Part shown: positions 18,016-26,358 of the stretch, in pieces
Position numbering within the stretch: the first letter of the stretch is position 1
Layout of the letters: every line of letters begins with the position of its first letter
NCBI RefSeq assembly: GCF_006716485.1
Contig: NZ_VFPD01000001.1
Span: 587,806-651,805 of the forward strand
Origin: Chryseobacterium aquifrigidense
GTDB taxonomy: Bacteria; Bacteroidota; Bacteroidia; Flavobacteriales; Weeksellaceae
DNA: 64,000 nt
Reading direction: 5' to 3'
Notes under the pieces: model-generated
Database searches by the model: none
Told to the model about the DNA's origin: nothing
What the model saw: only the letters and a program-made list of their open reading frames with translations
Position numbers and translations under genes: made by a program

Positions 18016-20721
18016 TTAATGGTGTTCAACTTCATTTGTAATCTCTTTTTTAGTTTTTTCGGGAATGCTGATGGTGAAAGTTACACCCAGTCCGCTGTTT
18101 TCGGCTTTTATACTTCCTCCGTGTGCCTGTACAATTTTTTTGGAAATGGCCAATCCCAGTCCGCTTCCTGTAGGCTTTAATATGTTTTGATTTTTCGACT
18201 GATAAAATTTATCAAAAATCATTTCCAGATCCTCTTCCGGAATATGTTTTCCGGTATTGAAAATAGTGATGGTCAACTGCTCATCTTTTTCAAATAATTT
18301 GGTCTGAATGGTGCCCTGTTCTTCTGTGAATTTCAAGGCATTTCCCCAGATATTCTGAAACAGCTGAATCATTCTCGCTTCATCATATTCAAATATAAAA
18401 TGATTCAGGAGATTAACTTCACTTAAATGAATATTTTTCTGCTGTATCAGGTGAAGAAGCGGATTTAAGGCTTTTTTATAAGTCTCAAGAATATTATTTT
18501 CCTGAATGTGTAAAGAGATTTCACCATGTTGTAATTTGTCCAGATACAAAATATCATTGATGATTTCACTTAATCTGTCGGATTCTGTGATGATGTTATT
18601 TAAAAACTCCTGTTTGATGTCAAAAGGAATATCGTCGTCATCAGCCAGTATTTCTCCGGCAGACCGGATGGCGGTGATAGGAGTTCTCAGTTCGTGGGCA
18701 ACAGAATCCAGGAAATCGTCTTTTTGACGGTCTTTGATGATCAGGCTTTCATTGGCTGTTCTCAGGTCATCCGAGAGTTTTTGTAATTCTTCAGACTGTT
18801 CGGTAAGCTTTTTATTTAAGCTGATATTTTCCTGTGATTCTTCGAGAATATTTAAAACCTCTTTTAAAGATATTTTATCTTCTTTGGTCACGCCTTCAAT
18901 CAATATTTTTGCGGAAGCAGTACCAATTCTTCCAGCCAAAAGGTTTTCTGAGAATTTGATAAATCTCGAGTCGGCGGTTTCCGTGTTGGAATCAATACTA
19001 TATTTTAAATTAAAAATTCTTAAGGCCTGCTCTGTTTTATTTTTGCCTAAAAAACGTTCCAGAATATTCTGGATATCCGAGATATAGGCTGTTCCGCGCC
19101 AGATAAAAGCATTTTCGTGATTCTGAATATACTTATCGATGTCTACGTAAAGCTCAGCAAAGTTTCTTTCACGGTAATTTCCTTTAGAGCTTACGGAAAC
19201 AATGGTAAATAAACTTGTATTTACAAGCATCGACCAGAAAAAGATCTGTGGAATCCTGCTCAAATAAGGAATGGTGAAAAAATCAAAAGCATTATACATT
19301 TCCCTGAGCACTCCTTTAAATTCCTGATTGTAAGAAAAATAATACTGAGGAATAATCAGTCCGAAATAACAAATGGCTAATCCGGCTAAAAGCCCTGTGA
19401 CAGCACCTTTGTAGCTTCCTCTTCGCCAGAATAAAGCCCCAAAAAAAGCAGGTGCCAGTTGCGCAATCACAACAAAGGATATTAATCCTACAGAATCCAG
19501 TGAGGTTTTCAGAATAAAGTATTTGTAAAAGGCAAAAGCCATGATAATCAAAGCAAAAATGCTGAACTTCCTGATATTGGTAATGATTCTTGTATTTTGC
19601 TCTTCGTTTTCAGATTTTAATTTTCCCAGTAATCCGTACGGAATAATAAGGTTGTTGGAAAGCATGATGGATAAAGTAATGGCAGAAATAATAATCATGG
19701 AAATACATGAGCTCAATCCACCAAGAAAGACAAGTACTGTAATCAAAGTATTATCGAAATGCTGTGGAATCAGGATAGAGTAGAACTCTGGATTTACTTT
19801 CTGTCCGTCAAAAATCAATCTTCCTCCCCAGGCAATCGGGAAAATAAATACAGTGAAAATTAAAAGATAAAGCGGGAAAAACCAGATGGCTGTTCTGATG
19901 TGTTTTTCCTGTCTGTTCTCAACAATTGCGGTGTGAAATTGTCTGGGAAGAATGCAGATTGCTGTAGCAGAAATCATACAAAGGACCATCCAGTTCATAG
20001 CACCTTCAATACCATTAAATGTATTTTTTTCTTTAAAATCTTCAAACTTGCTGGCTTTCTCATAAATATCCGAAAATCCGTCAAAGGCAAAATAAATAAC
20101 AAAAAGCCCGAGAATGATGATGAAAAATAGTTTTAAAAAACTTTCCAGCGCAATTGCTGAGATAATTCCCAGACGTTTTTCCGAAGCATCCACATATCGT
20201 GTTCCGTAATAAGAAGAAAATAAGGCGATTAAAACTACTACAAAGGTAGCATTATCAGTTAAAATGTCTTTCGACATTGGAGTTTCAGTGACTAGATGAA
20301 AAGTTTCAGAAATGGCTTTGATCTGCAGCCCGATATAAGGTACAATTGCCAGAAGACAGACTACTGTGATAATGGCACTAAGACTTCTGCTGTTACCGTA
20401 TCTCAGTGAAATGAAATCGGCAAGACTGCTTATCTTATTGACTCTTGAAATTCTTACAATCCGGGTATTGATGTAGATCCATGCCGGAATAATCATAATA
20501 GGGCCAATGTAAATAGGAAGATAGTTTAATCCGCTTGTTGCCGCCACGCCAATACTTCCATAGTAAGTCCAGGCAGTACAATATACGGCTAGAGACAAGG
20601 CGTACATGTATGGGTTGTTGATCCAGAGTTTGCTCCTTTTCTTCTCTGCCAGATGAGCAACTAAGAAAAGAAGGGCAAGATAAAACAGAACTACAAAAAA
20701 TAATGCAAAACTACTCATCAT
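18016..20721 (-). CDS. Sodium/solute symporter-sensor histidine kinase fusion (CrbS/CbrA-like)
   Basis: 901 residues. About residues 1-530 form a sodium:solute symporter-type membrane domain of roughly thirteen helices (CTAWTYYGSIGVAA near the start). A linker of the STAC kind follows, then a coiled segment, a HisKA domain with the H-box VAHELRTPITAIRSAGEIL (phospho-His near residue 675), and an ATPase domain with the N-box NIWGNALKF and G-box GSGLGLAISKKI. Such fusions sense or transport a small solute and signal to a response regulator. The CrbS type controls acs in other bacteria. Here the regulator, prpE and acs follow directly, so acetate or propionate sensing is a strong inference. Confidence 0.9.
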   Translation of the reverse strand: MMSSFALFFVVLFYLALLFLVAHLAEKKRSKLWINNPYMYALSLAVYCTAWTYYGSIGVAATSGLNYLPIYIGPIMIIPAWIYINTRIVRISRVNKISSLADFISLRYGNSRSLSAIITVVCLLAIVPYIGLQIKAISETFHLVTETPMSKDILTDNATFVVVLIALFSSYYGTRYVDASEKRLGIISAIALESFLKLFFIIILGLFVIYFAFDGFSDIYEKASKFEDFKEKNTFNGIEGAMNWMVLCMISATAICILPRQFHTAIVENRQEKHIRTAIWFFPLYLLIFTVFIFPIAWGGRLIFDGQKVNPEFYSILIPQHFDNTLITVLVFLGGLSSCISMIIISAITLSIMLSNNLIIPYGLLGKLKSENEEQNTRIITNIRKFSIFALIIMAFAFYKYFILKTSLDSVGLISFVVIAQLAPAFFGALFWRRGSYKGAVTGLLAGLAICYFGLIIPQYYFSYNQEFKGVLREMYNAFDFFTIPYLSRIPQIFFWSMLVNTSLFTIVSVSSKGNYRERNFAELYVDIDKYIQNHENAFIWRGTAYISDIQNILERFLGKNKTEQALRIFNLKYSIDSNTETADSRFIKFSENLLAGRIGTASAKILIEGVTKEDKISLKEVLNILEESQENISLNKKLTEQSEELQKLSDDLRTANESLIIKDRQKDDFLDSVAHELRTPITAIRSAGEILADDDDIPFDIKQEFLNNIITESDRLSEIINDILYLDKLQHGEISLHIQENNILETYKKALNPLLHLIQQKNIHLSEVNLLNHFIFEYDEARMIQLFQNIWGNALKFTEEQGTIQTKLFEKDEQLTITIFNTGKHIPEEDLEMIFDKFYQSKNQNILKPTGSGLGLAISKKIVQAHGGSIKAENSGLGVTFTISIPEKTKKEITNEVEHH

Positions 20722-20905
20722 ACCTTTTTACAATTATAAAAGAAATAATAATGGAGATCATCCAGACCACGAACAGGTATATCAGGATCATGGGATAGCC
20801 CAAAACCTCCCTGTCACTGTTGAAAAGCAGTGAAATAGGAATGCTGAAAGCAACCATAAGCCCTACGCTCAGTATGATAAGTTTTTGTTCGTGTCTCTTT
20901 TTCAT
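20711..20905 (-). CDS. Small two-helix membrane protein paired with the symporter-kinase
   Basis: 64 residues: a basic start (MKKRHEQK), a helix (LIILSVGLMVAFSIPISLLF), a short polar loop, and a second helix (MILIYLFVVWMISIIISFII) with a basic end. Its last 11 bases overlap the symporter-kinase start, so the two are translationally coupled. Small subunits of this form accompany many sodium:solute symporters. The exact family is not certain. Confidence 0.8.
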   Translation of the reverse strand: MKKRHEQKLIILSVGLMVAFSIPISLLFNSDREVLGYPMILIYLFVVWMISIIISFIIVKRYDE

Positions 20906-20907
20906 AA

Positions 20908-21366
20908 CTATTTTATTTCCTTACTGAAGCATATCGCTTCTTCACGTCCGATGTAAATTCCGTAATTTTCAATGACCTTATAGTCGTTTTTCAGATAAAA
21001 CTTCACGGCACTGTCATTTTTTTTACGGGTTTCCAGATAGATGTATTTATAATCAAATTGTTTTGCAGCGATTTCTAATGCTGAGAGAATTTTTCCACCC
21101 AGCCCCCTATTTTTTTCCAGGGAAAACATGCGTTTAATTTCACATATTTCTGATGAAAGCGGGCGGAAACCTCCACAGGCTATAGCTTTTTCATCACTTA
21201 CAGCAATGAGAAACAAAGCTTTCTCCTGGGTAAAGTCGTCAAGGTTGGCGCTTTTGCTTCCACTCTCACCGGAGATTGTAATAAGAGAAGTATTTAATCT
21301 GTGGATCAGATCAACAACTCTTTTATCTTCAGAGGGACGGGGAATTGCTTTAATTGTGATATCCAT
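20908..21366 (-). CDS. GNAT-family N-acetyltransferase
   Basis: 152 residues from MDITIKAIPRPSEDKRVVDL. The 16 codons above this fall in a hairpin, so I reject that longer start. The acetyl-CoA binding motif is KRMFSLEKNRGLGGKILSAL (about residues 92-111), followed by YIYLETRKKNDSAVKFYLKNDYK. The substrate is unknown. Its place between the symporter partner and the MHS transporter suggests membership of the carboxylate operon. In other bacteria GNAT enzymes acetylate and silence Acs, and that role here is only a speculation. Confidence 0.85.
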   Translation of the reverse strand: MDITIKAIPRPSEDKRVVDLIHRLNTSLITISGESGSKSANLDDFTQEKALFLIAVSDEKAIACGGFRPLSSEICEIKRMFSLEKNRGLGGKILSALEIAAKQFDYKYIYLETRKKNDSAVKFYLKNDYKVIENYGIYIGREEAICFSKEIK

Positions 21367-21384
21367 TTTTTTATCATTGATAAA

Positions 21385-21420
21385 AGATAATTGATGAACG
21401 ATTACATTCATCAATTATCT
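21385..21420. terminator. Strong hairpin between two minus-strand genes
   Basis: AGATAATTGATGAA and TTCATCAATTATCT form a 14-bp perfect stem with an 8-base loop. A T-rich stretch follows on both strands. It may attenuate transcription between the upstream small membrane protein gene and the GNAT gene, or stabilise one mRNA end. Confidence 0.6.
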
Positions 21421-21435
21421 ATTTTTTTATTGCTT

Positions 21436-21663
21436 TTAAATTTTGTCGTCAGAATATTCTCCTTTTAAGGCATAATATCCGAAAATGGCCATTCCGCCTG
21501 AGATAATCGGCATCAGTACAAAAAGGATGATAATACCAAAAACCAGATCTTCCTGTTTTCCTGAAGTAATTTTTGGGATCCCCAATACTGTAATTCCGAA
21601 ATAGCCTACAATTACTGCTATTGCGATCCAGAGAATACCTAATATTTTTTTTAGTCCGTTCAT
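21436..21663 (-). CDS. Small two-helix membrane protein next to MHS transporter (DUF6814-like)
   Basis: 75 residues with two hydrophobic helices (ILGILWIAIAVIVGYFGITVLG and a second one from about 40 to 62) and a polar end. It starts 43 bases after the transporter stop. From memory, small proteins of this type (DUF6814) are often found beside MHS transporters in Bacteroidota, but I could not check this. It may be an accessory subunit. Confidence 0.72.
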   Translation of the reverse strand: MNGLKKILGILWIAIAVIVGYFGITVLGIPKITSGKQEDLVFGIIILFVLMPIISGGMAIFGYYALKGEYSDDKI

Positions 21664-21706
21664 TTTAGTAGTTTTAAAATTAATAAAAATTTAAGTGATT
21701 CAGTGC

Positions 21707-23287
21707 TTAATCGTGAAGATTGTTGTTCTTATTTTTAAGATAAAATAATCCGATGATTAAACATACGGCAGCAACTCCAATCGGGTACCAGAGTCCTTCC
21801 AGATACCATGTGGCGTGCCCTGCTTCTTTTCCTGTCGTTACCAGATAGGTTGCCACTGCCGGAAGAAGTCCGCCGAATACCCCGTTTCCGATATGATAAG
21901 GCAATGACATTGAGGTATAACGGATTCTCACCGGGAACATCTCAACAAGGAAAGCCGCGATAGGTCCGTAAACCATGGTTACAAAGATCACCTGGATGAA
22001 AACAAGGAAGACCAGATACCATTTGGTGTCGTCGCTCAGTTTTAAGCTTTGAGAAACTTTGGGTTCTTCTGCTTTTCCGTCCTTCATGACAACTCCTGAG
22101 GGTGACCAGTGAACTACACTGTCTTTTTTAATTAAAGTTCCGTCCGTATAAAGCGTTTCCTTGTGGAAAGTAACTAAACTGTCTGTTGCGATATCATTGT
22201 GGATTTTCGCAGTTCTTTTTTCTGTAATTCCATTGGCGGCAACCGTTTTACTATCAAGATTTACACTCTTGAACATACTGTCATAAATGGGTCTGTAAGC
22301 TAAAATAGCAACCAGCATTCCGGTCATCATCACTGCTTTTCTCCCGATTTTGTCAGAGAGCCATCCAAAGAATACAAAGAAAGGGGTTCCTAAAAACAAA
22401 GCTGTAGCCATGAGTGAATCCACCTGTGCTGATTCTACATTCATTACCTTTTGAAGGAAACTCATGGCGTAAAATTGTCCTGTATACCAGATAACGCCTT
22501 GCCCCATTGCTGCTCCGAATAAAGCCAATAGTACAAACTTGAAGTTGTATCTGTTCCCGAAACTCTCTTTCAAAGGGTTTTTAGAAGTTTTTCCTTCACT
22601 TTTAGCCTTCGCAAAAAGAGGAGATTCTTTCATATTCTTTCTGATAATGTAAGATACGGCCACCATCAGAATAGAGATCCAGAAAGGAACTCTCCATCCC
22701 CAGGTGTCAAACTCTTCTGCAGAAAGGGTTGATTTTGTGATCAAAATAACGATCAGAGAAATGAAAAGTCCGGCTGTTGCAGTGGTCTGGATCCATGAAG
22801 TCCAGTAACCTCTTCGGTGAGGCTGGGCATATTCTGCAACATAAGTGGCGGCACCTCCGTATTCACCTCCCAGAGCGAGTCCCTGAAGTAATCTTAAAAT
22901 TAAAACTAAAACGGGTGCCATAAATCCTATAGTTTCATAACTTGGGATACATCCGATCAGGAAAGTAGAAAACCCCATTATCAGTAACGTAACAAGGAAA
23001 GTATATTTTCTTCCGATAATATCTCCCAGTCTTCCAAAAAATAACGCTCCGAATGGCCTTACCACAAATCCGGCAGCAAAAGTAGCCAGCGTAGATAAAA
23101 ATGCTGCGGTAGGATTATCCGCAGGGAAAAATTTGGTCGCTAAAACAACGGCCAGACTTCCAAAGATGTAAAAGTCGTACCATTCTATCAATGTTCCGAG
23201 AGATGAAGCAGTGATCACACTCCAGATGGTGCGGTTTTTCTGCCTGTCGGTCATATTTTCGTAGCTTTCGTGATGATTTTCGCTCAT
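21707..23287 (-). CDS. MFS transporter, metabolite:H+ symporter (MHS) family
   Basis: 526 residues. MHS hallmarks are the N-terminal SLGTLIEWYDFYIFG, the loop FGRLGDIIGRKYTFL, and GLALGGEYGGAATYVAEYA. Relatives (ShiA, ProP, KgtP) import organic acids or osmolytes with protons. A hydrophilic insert of about 88 residues (about 335-422) replaces the usual short loop between helices 9 and 10; it probably lies outside the membrane and is unusual for the family. Its neighbours, a porin upstream and the acyl-CoA synthetases downstream, point to carboxylate uptake. Confidence 0.9.
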   Translation of the reverse strand: MSENHHESYENMTDRQKNRTIWSVITASSLGTLIEWYDFYIFGSLAVVLATKFFPADNPTAAFLSTLATFAAGFVVRPFGALFFGRLGDIIGRKYTFLVTLLIMGFSTFLIGCIPSYETIGFMAPVLVLILRLLQGLALGGEYGGAATYVAEYAQPHRRGYWTSWIQTTATAGLFISLIVILITKSTLSAEEFDTWGWRVPFWISILMVAVSYIIRKNMKESPLFAKAKSEGKTSKNPLKESFGNRYNFKFVLLALFGAAMGQGVIWYTGQFYAMSFLQKVMNVESAQVDSLMATALFLGTPFFVFFGWLSDKIGRKAVMMTGMLVAILAYRPIYDSMFKSVNLDSKTVAANGITEKRTAKIHNDIATDSLVTFHKETLYTDGTLIKKDSVVHWSPSGVVMKDGKAEEPKVSQSLKLSDDTKWYLVFLVFIQVIFVTMVYGPIAAFLVEMFPVRIRYTSMSLPYHIGNGVFGGLLPAVATYLVTTGKEAGHATWYLEGLWYPIGVAAVCLIIGLFYLKNKNNNLHD

Positions 23288-23329
23288 ATTGATTAGTTTT
23301 TGATGTTAGTGGAATAGAATTTTACATTG

Positions 23330-23475
23330 AATTTTTTAAACCATTAAGGACTTTTAAGGGGGTAAGAATAACTAAGATTATATCTAAGGCTATTTTATTC
23401 AGCAGTATTCTTTTTATCCATCTTTGATGGAGCTTAACTTATCTTAGATTCTTTACTGTTCTTAATGGTTCAGAT
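23330..23475. repeat. Family B inverted repeat (AACCATTAAG ... CTTAATGGTT)
   Basis: AAACCATTAAGGACTTTTAAG on the left is mirrored by TTACTGTTCTTAATGGTTCAG on the right (each over 20 bases at 23337-23357 and 23452-23473), with further ATCTAAG/CTTAGAT pairing inside. It occupies the gap between the porin and MHS genes. Confidence 0.65.
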
Positions 23476-23476
23476 T

Positions 23477-24856
23477 TTAAAGGTAGATTTGAAATTGCAC
23501 AATAAATTCTCCTTTAGAAGAAGGACTTTCCGTAGGACTCGTGTAAACCGGTCTTGTTGAATATTGTGTTGTTATTTTTGCATGATGTCCGTCTATGAAC
23601 CAATTGGCTCCTACATCGAACTGCGAGGAAGATTTATCAAAAGCCTCAAAACTTTTGTGCGTATAAGCTGCAAAAGGCTGTATTCTGATTTTGGGTTTTT
23701 CTGCCTGGCTTGGTAATAGTAGACCTGCCTGTGCATAGATAATATTACCTGTTCCGATGGTCGGTTGCAGGTTTCCAGGCCCCGCGATCGCTTTATTTCC
23801 AATGAAATTAGGATCAGATGCTCCAATATTCATGGTTCCCAGATTTCTTACGTAATTAGGACCGAAATTGTAATTATAATATCCGGCATAGGCAGAAACA
23901 GCCATCTTATTTTTTGCTTCACCCAAAGGAATATCTGCAAATGCATCTACTGCAAAAAGGGTGATATCATGCTTTTCAATGTTGGAATTGACAGAAGTTC
24001 TTGTTCCGTCGGCCTGATGATAGAACCCAGCACCTACATTAAAGACTTTTTTTGTTCCAAGGTAAGATCCTACTTTGAAAGGAAGGGTGTTGGATTCCTC
24101 GTCAAGAAATTGATATTCAACATATCCTGCTTTTGAAAAACTAGGGTTTCCGTTGTTGTCAACAGCTGCTGCTTTTGAAGGATCTGTTACATTCACGGGA
24201 ACGAGATCTGTAGCAAATGGTTTATTTAAACTGAATCGGTATTCCAGTTTTCCATACTTTCCTTTAGCAAACATTCCAAGCTGTCTTGCAAACTGGTCTG
24301 AGTTATCAATTAATGGCCACGAAAAAACAGGAGAATCTAATGTAAGGAAATTAAGCGTAGAAGCCATCGTCATACGCGAAAGCCCCATATAGTAATGAAG
24401 CCCGGCTCCTAAAGTTAAACTAAATTTTCCTGCTTCTCCAGGTAAAATAACTGCATATTCGTTCCATGCATCATGAAAAAACAACTGGGTTTTCTTTCCG
24501 TTTCCATAACCTCCTGTACCCGAGGTGCCTGAAGCGCCACCATTGATGAAGGTCTGGTTGTTAATTCCGAAATGGAGTAAGATCATATATCTTTTAGAGA
24601 TCTGGGCGTACGTTAAAGCACGTAATCTTCTGTTTCCCAGACTCCAGGAATTGCCAGTAGGTTCACCTCCAACCATCGTTCCGGGGTTCATTGAAGTGTT
24701 TCTTACCCAAAACTGGTCCCATAAAATGAATCTGACGAATTTATCACCGTTTGGGTTGAGGTTAATTTTTAAGCCATTGCCATAATCAGGAGAACCTTGT
24801 GAATATAAGGAAGTGCTGATTAAAGCTAATCCAATGAATGTAAGTAATTTCTTCAT
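23477..24856 (-). CDS. Outer-membrane porin-like beta-barrel protein
   Basis: 459 residues with signal peptide MKKLLTFIGLALISTSLYSQ. The rest alternates polar and hydrophobic residues with many Gly, Asn and aromatic residues and ends in FIVQFQIYL, as expected for an outer-membrane strand with an aromatic-rich end. The start of the mature part, GLKINLNPNGDKFVRFILWDQ, resembles Bacteroidota porin-type proteins. It is probably the outer-membrane entry route for the substrate carried by the MHS transporter, and the first gene of the carboxylate block. Confidence 0.78.
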   Translation of the reverse strand: MKKLLTFIGLALISTSLYSQGSPDYGNGLKINLNPNGDKFVRFILWDQFWVRNTSMNPGTMVGGEPTGNSWSLGNRRLRALTYAQISKRYMILLHFGINNQTFINGGASGTSGTGGYGNGKKTQLFFHDAWNEYAVILPGEAGKFSLTLGAGLHYYMGLSRMTMASTLNFLTLDSPVFSWPLIDNSDQFARQLGMFAKGKYGKLEYRFSLNKPFATDLVPVNVTDPSKAAAVDNNGNPSFSKAGYVEYQFLDEESNTLPFKVGSYLGTKKVFNVGAGFYHQADGTRTSVNSNIEKHDITLFAVDAFADIPLGEAKNKMAVSAYAGYYNYNFGPNYVRNLGTMNIGASDPNFIGNKAIAGPGNLQPTIGTGNIIYAQAGLLLPSQAEKPKIRIQPFAAYTHKSFEAFDKSSSQFDVGANWFIDGHHAKITTQYSTRPVYTSPTESPSSKGEFIVQFQIYL

Positions 24857-24867
24857 AAATTATCAAT

Positions 24868-24897
24868 TTTTGGCGTTGTTTTTTGTGAATGCCAAAT
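24868..24897. promoter_or_regulatory. Inverted repeat TTTGGC...GCCAAA upstream of the porin gene
   Basis: TTTTTGGC and GCCAAATTG are separated by 16 bases and lie just before the porin start codon on the minus strand. It could be an operator or part of the 5' leader. There is no direct evidence beyond symmetry and place. Confidence 0.25.
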
Positions 24898-24957
24898 TGG
24901 AATTAATAATTTATTTATGAAAATTTAATATATATTAGTGGTAATGGTATAGTTATG

Positions 24958-25110
24958 ATTTGCTAGGTTATGGGTTTCGAGTTCCGGGATCCGGGTTTTG
25001 CGATATATGTTGCGAGGTGCAAGATTCAAGACTTGGGATTCATTTATCGCTGGTATTTAGTATGTTACTATGTGTTGTATCCCGTAGCTATCACCCCGCA
25101 TTCCGAAACT
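24958..25110. repeat. Word-type repeat between porin and HTH gene
   Basis: It contains GGGTTTCGAGTTCCGGGATC, GGGTTTTGCG, GTTGCGAGGTGC and CAAGATTCAAGACTTGGG, followed by a C-rich part with CCCGTAGC and CCCCGCATTCCG. The vocabulary matches the repeats near 8.3 and 58.3 kb. Short open frames here are artefacts. Confidence 0.5.
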
Positions 25111-25115
25111 CGTAT

Positions 25116-25532
25116 CTATTTTTTAAACCTTTCCCATTTGATCAGCATATACTTATCAGCAAACTGAGTAATGATAATTCCTGAATTTTTAATGTTTTCT
25201 TCCTGTGCAATATATTCAATCAGTTCGCTTTGTTTCAGTATTTTATAAACAGGATGGAATTCAGAATGAGGAGGTCTTGTGATATTGTATTTTTTGATCC
25301 ATGAACTTATCGTAACATGGGAAACCCCGATAATTCTTTCGATTTCACGGTAACTTAACCCTTCCAGATAAAGCTGAAGAGCTTTGGTTACATAGTAATC
25401 ATCAATTTGTTTTCCGAGTTTTTTAACGGTAAAATAATAATTGCAGTCTTTGCAGTGAAAGCGTTGTTTTTCATTGATGATGCCGCTTTTTACTACTTTG
25501 ATACTCTTGCATTTAGGACAGGTATTTTCCAT
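25116..25532 (-). CDS. Zinc-ribbon/HTH protein related to IS1 InsA, probable regulator
   Basis: 138 residues. The N-terminus is a zinc ribbon: CPKC at residues 5-8 and a CKDC pair about 19 residues on, as in the InsA N-terminal domain of IS1. A helix-turn-helix follows at about 57-80 (GLSYREIERIIGVSHVTISSWI). The C-terminal 50 residues resemble no transposase catalytic domain, and no terminal inverted repeats or InsB-like DDE frame flank it. It is thus a stand-alone DNA-binding protein rather than a mobile element. It is divergent from the arginine operon and separated by 160 bases holding three spaced repeats, so it may control that operon and itself. Confidence 0.78.
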   Translation of the reverse strand: MENTCPKCKSIKVVKSGIINEKQRFHCKDCNYYFTVKKLGKQIDDYYVTKALQLYLEGLSYREIERIIGVSHVTISSWIKKYNITRPPHSEFHPVYKILKQSELIEYIAQEENIKNSGIIITQFADKYMLIKWERFKK

Positions 25533-25544
25533 AACTATATTATT

Positions 25545-25594
25545 TTAGCAAATATATAATAAATTAGCAAATGTATATTTTTTAGTAAAGATAA
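25545..25594. promoter_or_regulatory. Three phased repeats upstream of the HTH gene (possible operator)
   Basis: TTAGCAAATATATA at 25545, TTAGCAAATGTATA at 25564 and TTAGTAAAGATAAT at 25582 are spaced 19 and 18 bases, close to two helical turns. On the minus strand the first two contain TATATTTG and TACATTTG, both perfect TAnnTTTG -7 elements, so the repeats overlap the probable promoter of the HTH gene. Confidence 0.55.
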
Positions 25595-25639
25595 TTTTAC
25601 CTGTATAAAATTTTAAAACAAAAAAAATATCTTTTTTAT

Positions 25640-25671
25640 TTGGATTTAAAAGAAAATATATTTTAAATTTG
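25640..25671 (+). promoter_or_regulatory. Probable promoter of the arginine operon
   Basis: TTG (25640-25642) and TAAATTTG (25664-25671) are separated by 21 bp. The -7 element is a perfect TAnnTTTG and lies 21 bases before the first gene of the operon. Confidence 0.5.
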
Positions 25672-25692
25672 CCAAAAAAATTAGATAAATAA

Positions 25693-26358
25693 ATGGAAAT
25701 AGAAATTTCCTCATGCGAACATCTCATATATGTGAGTGAAATACAGCAGGAAATGTATGATTCTGCACAGCGCAGAGGAACGGGGATTGCAAAACGTTCC
25801 ATAGAATATTTGAGTAAGAAGATTTCAGAGGGCAATGCTGTGGTAGCCACTGAAAACGGTGAGTGGGTAGGTTTCTGTTATATAGAGACCTGGTCGCATG
25901 GGAAGTTTGTAGCCAATTCGGGGCTGATTGTATCACCGAAATTCAGGAACGGGGGCGTAGCGACTCAGATTAAGCAGAAGGTTTTCCAGTTATCTAGAGA
26001 TAAATATCCGGATGCGAAAGTATTTGGATTAACAACAGGTTTGGCAGTAATGAAAATCAACAGTGATCTGGGATATAAACCAGTGATCTATTCTGAACTT
26101 ACCCAGGATGAGGAATTCTGGAACGGCTGCAAGAACTGTGTGAACTATGAGATTTTAATGATGAAGGAACGCAAAAACTGTCTGTGTACAGCCATGTTGT
26201 TTGTTCCTGAAAACGATAAAAAAAAAGAGGAGGTAGTGAATAATCTGCCTGAAAATAAATATGATGGAATGATTCAGGAACATTTTGATGAATTCCATGT
26301 GACCATTAATAAAAATAAAAAAAGTCCAGATGAAAAAGAAAGTCATCTTAGCGTTTAG
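25693..26358 (+). CDS. GNAT-family acyltransferase of the arginine operon (probable N-acylglutamate synthase)
   Basis: 221 residues with the GNAT acyl-CoA motif around SPKFRNGGVATQIKQKVF (about 92-109) and a C-terminal Cys-rich stretch, WNGCKNCVNYE through RKNCLCTAM. The 3' end overlaps argG by 29 bases, so the gene is tightly coupled to arginine synthesis. No argA or argJ is present in the cluster, so this protein is the best candidate for the first step, acylation of glutamate. Whether it uses acetyl-CoA or succinyl-CoA is open. The residue at the specificity site of the downstream carbamoyltransferase hints at succinyl. Confidence 0.78.
   Translation: MEIEISSCEHLIYVSEIQQEMYDSAQRRGTGIAKRSIEYLSKKISEGNAVVATENGEWVGFCYIETWSHGKFVANSGLIVSPKFRNGGVATQIKQKVFQLSRDKYPDAKVFGLTTGLAVMKINSDLGYKPVIYSELTQDEEFWNGCKNCVNYEILMMKERKNCLCTAMLFVPENDKKKEEVVNNLPENKYDGMIQEHFDEFHVTINKNKKSPDEKESHLSV

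Noticed and set aside
21367..21414. Longer start for the GNAT gene at 20908
   Set aside because: The extra codons are part of a 14-bp hairpin, and the GNAT fold begins at MDITIKAI.
25116..25532. Insertion sequence
   Set aside because: Only a zinc ribbon and HTH are present. There is no InsB-like catalytic frame, no terminal inverted repeats and no target duplication.
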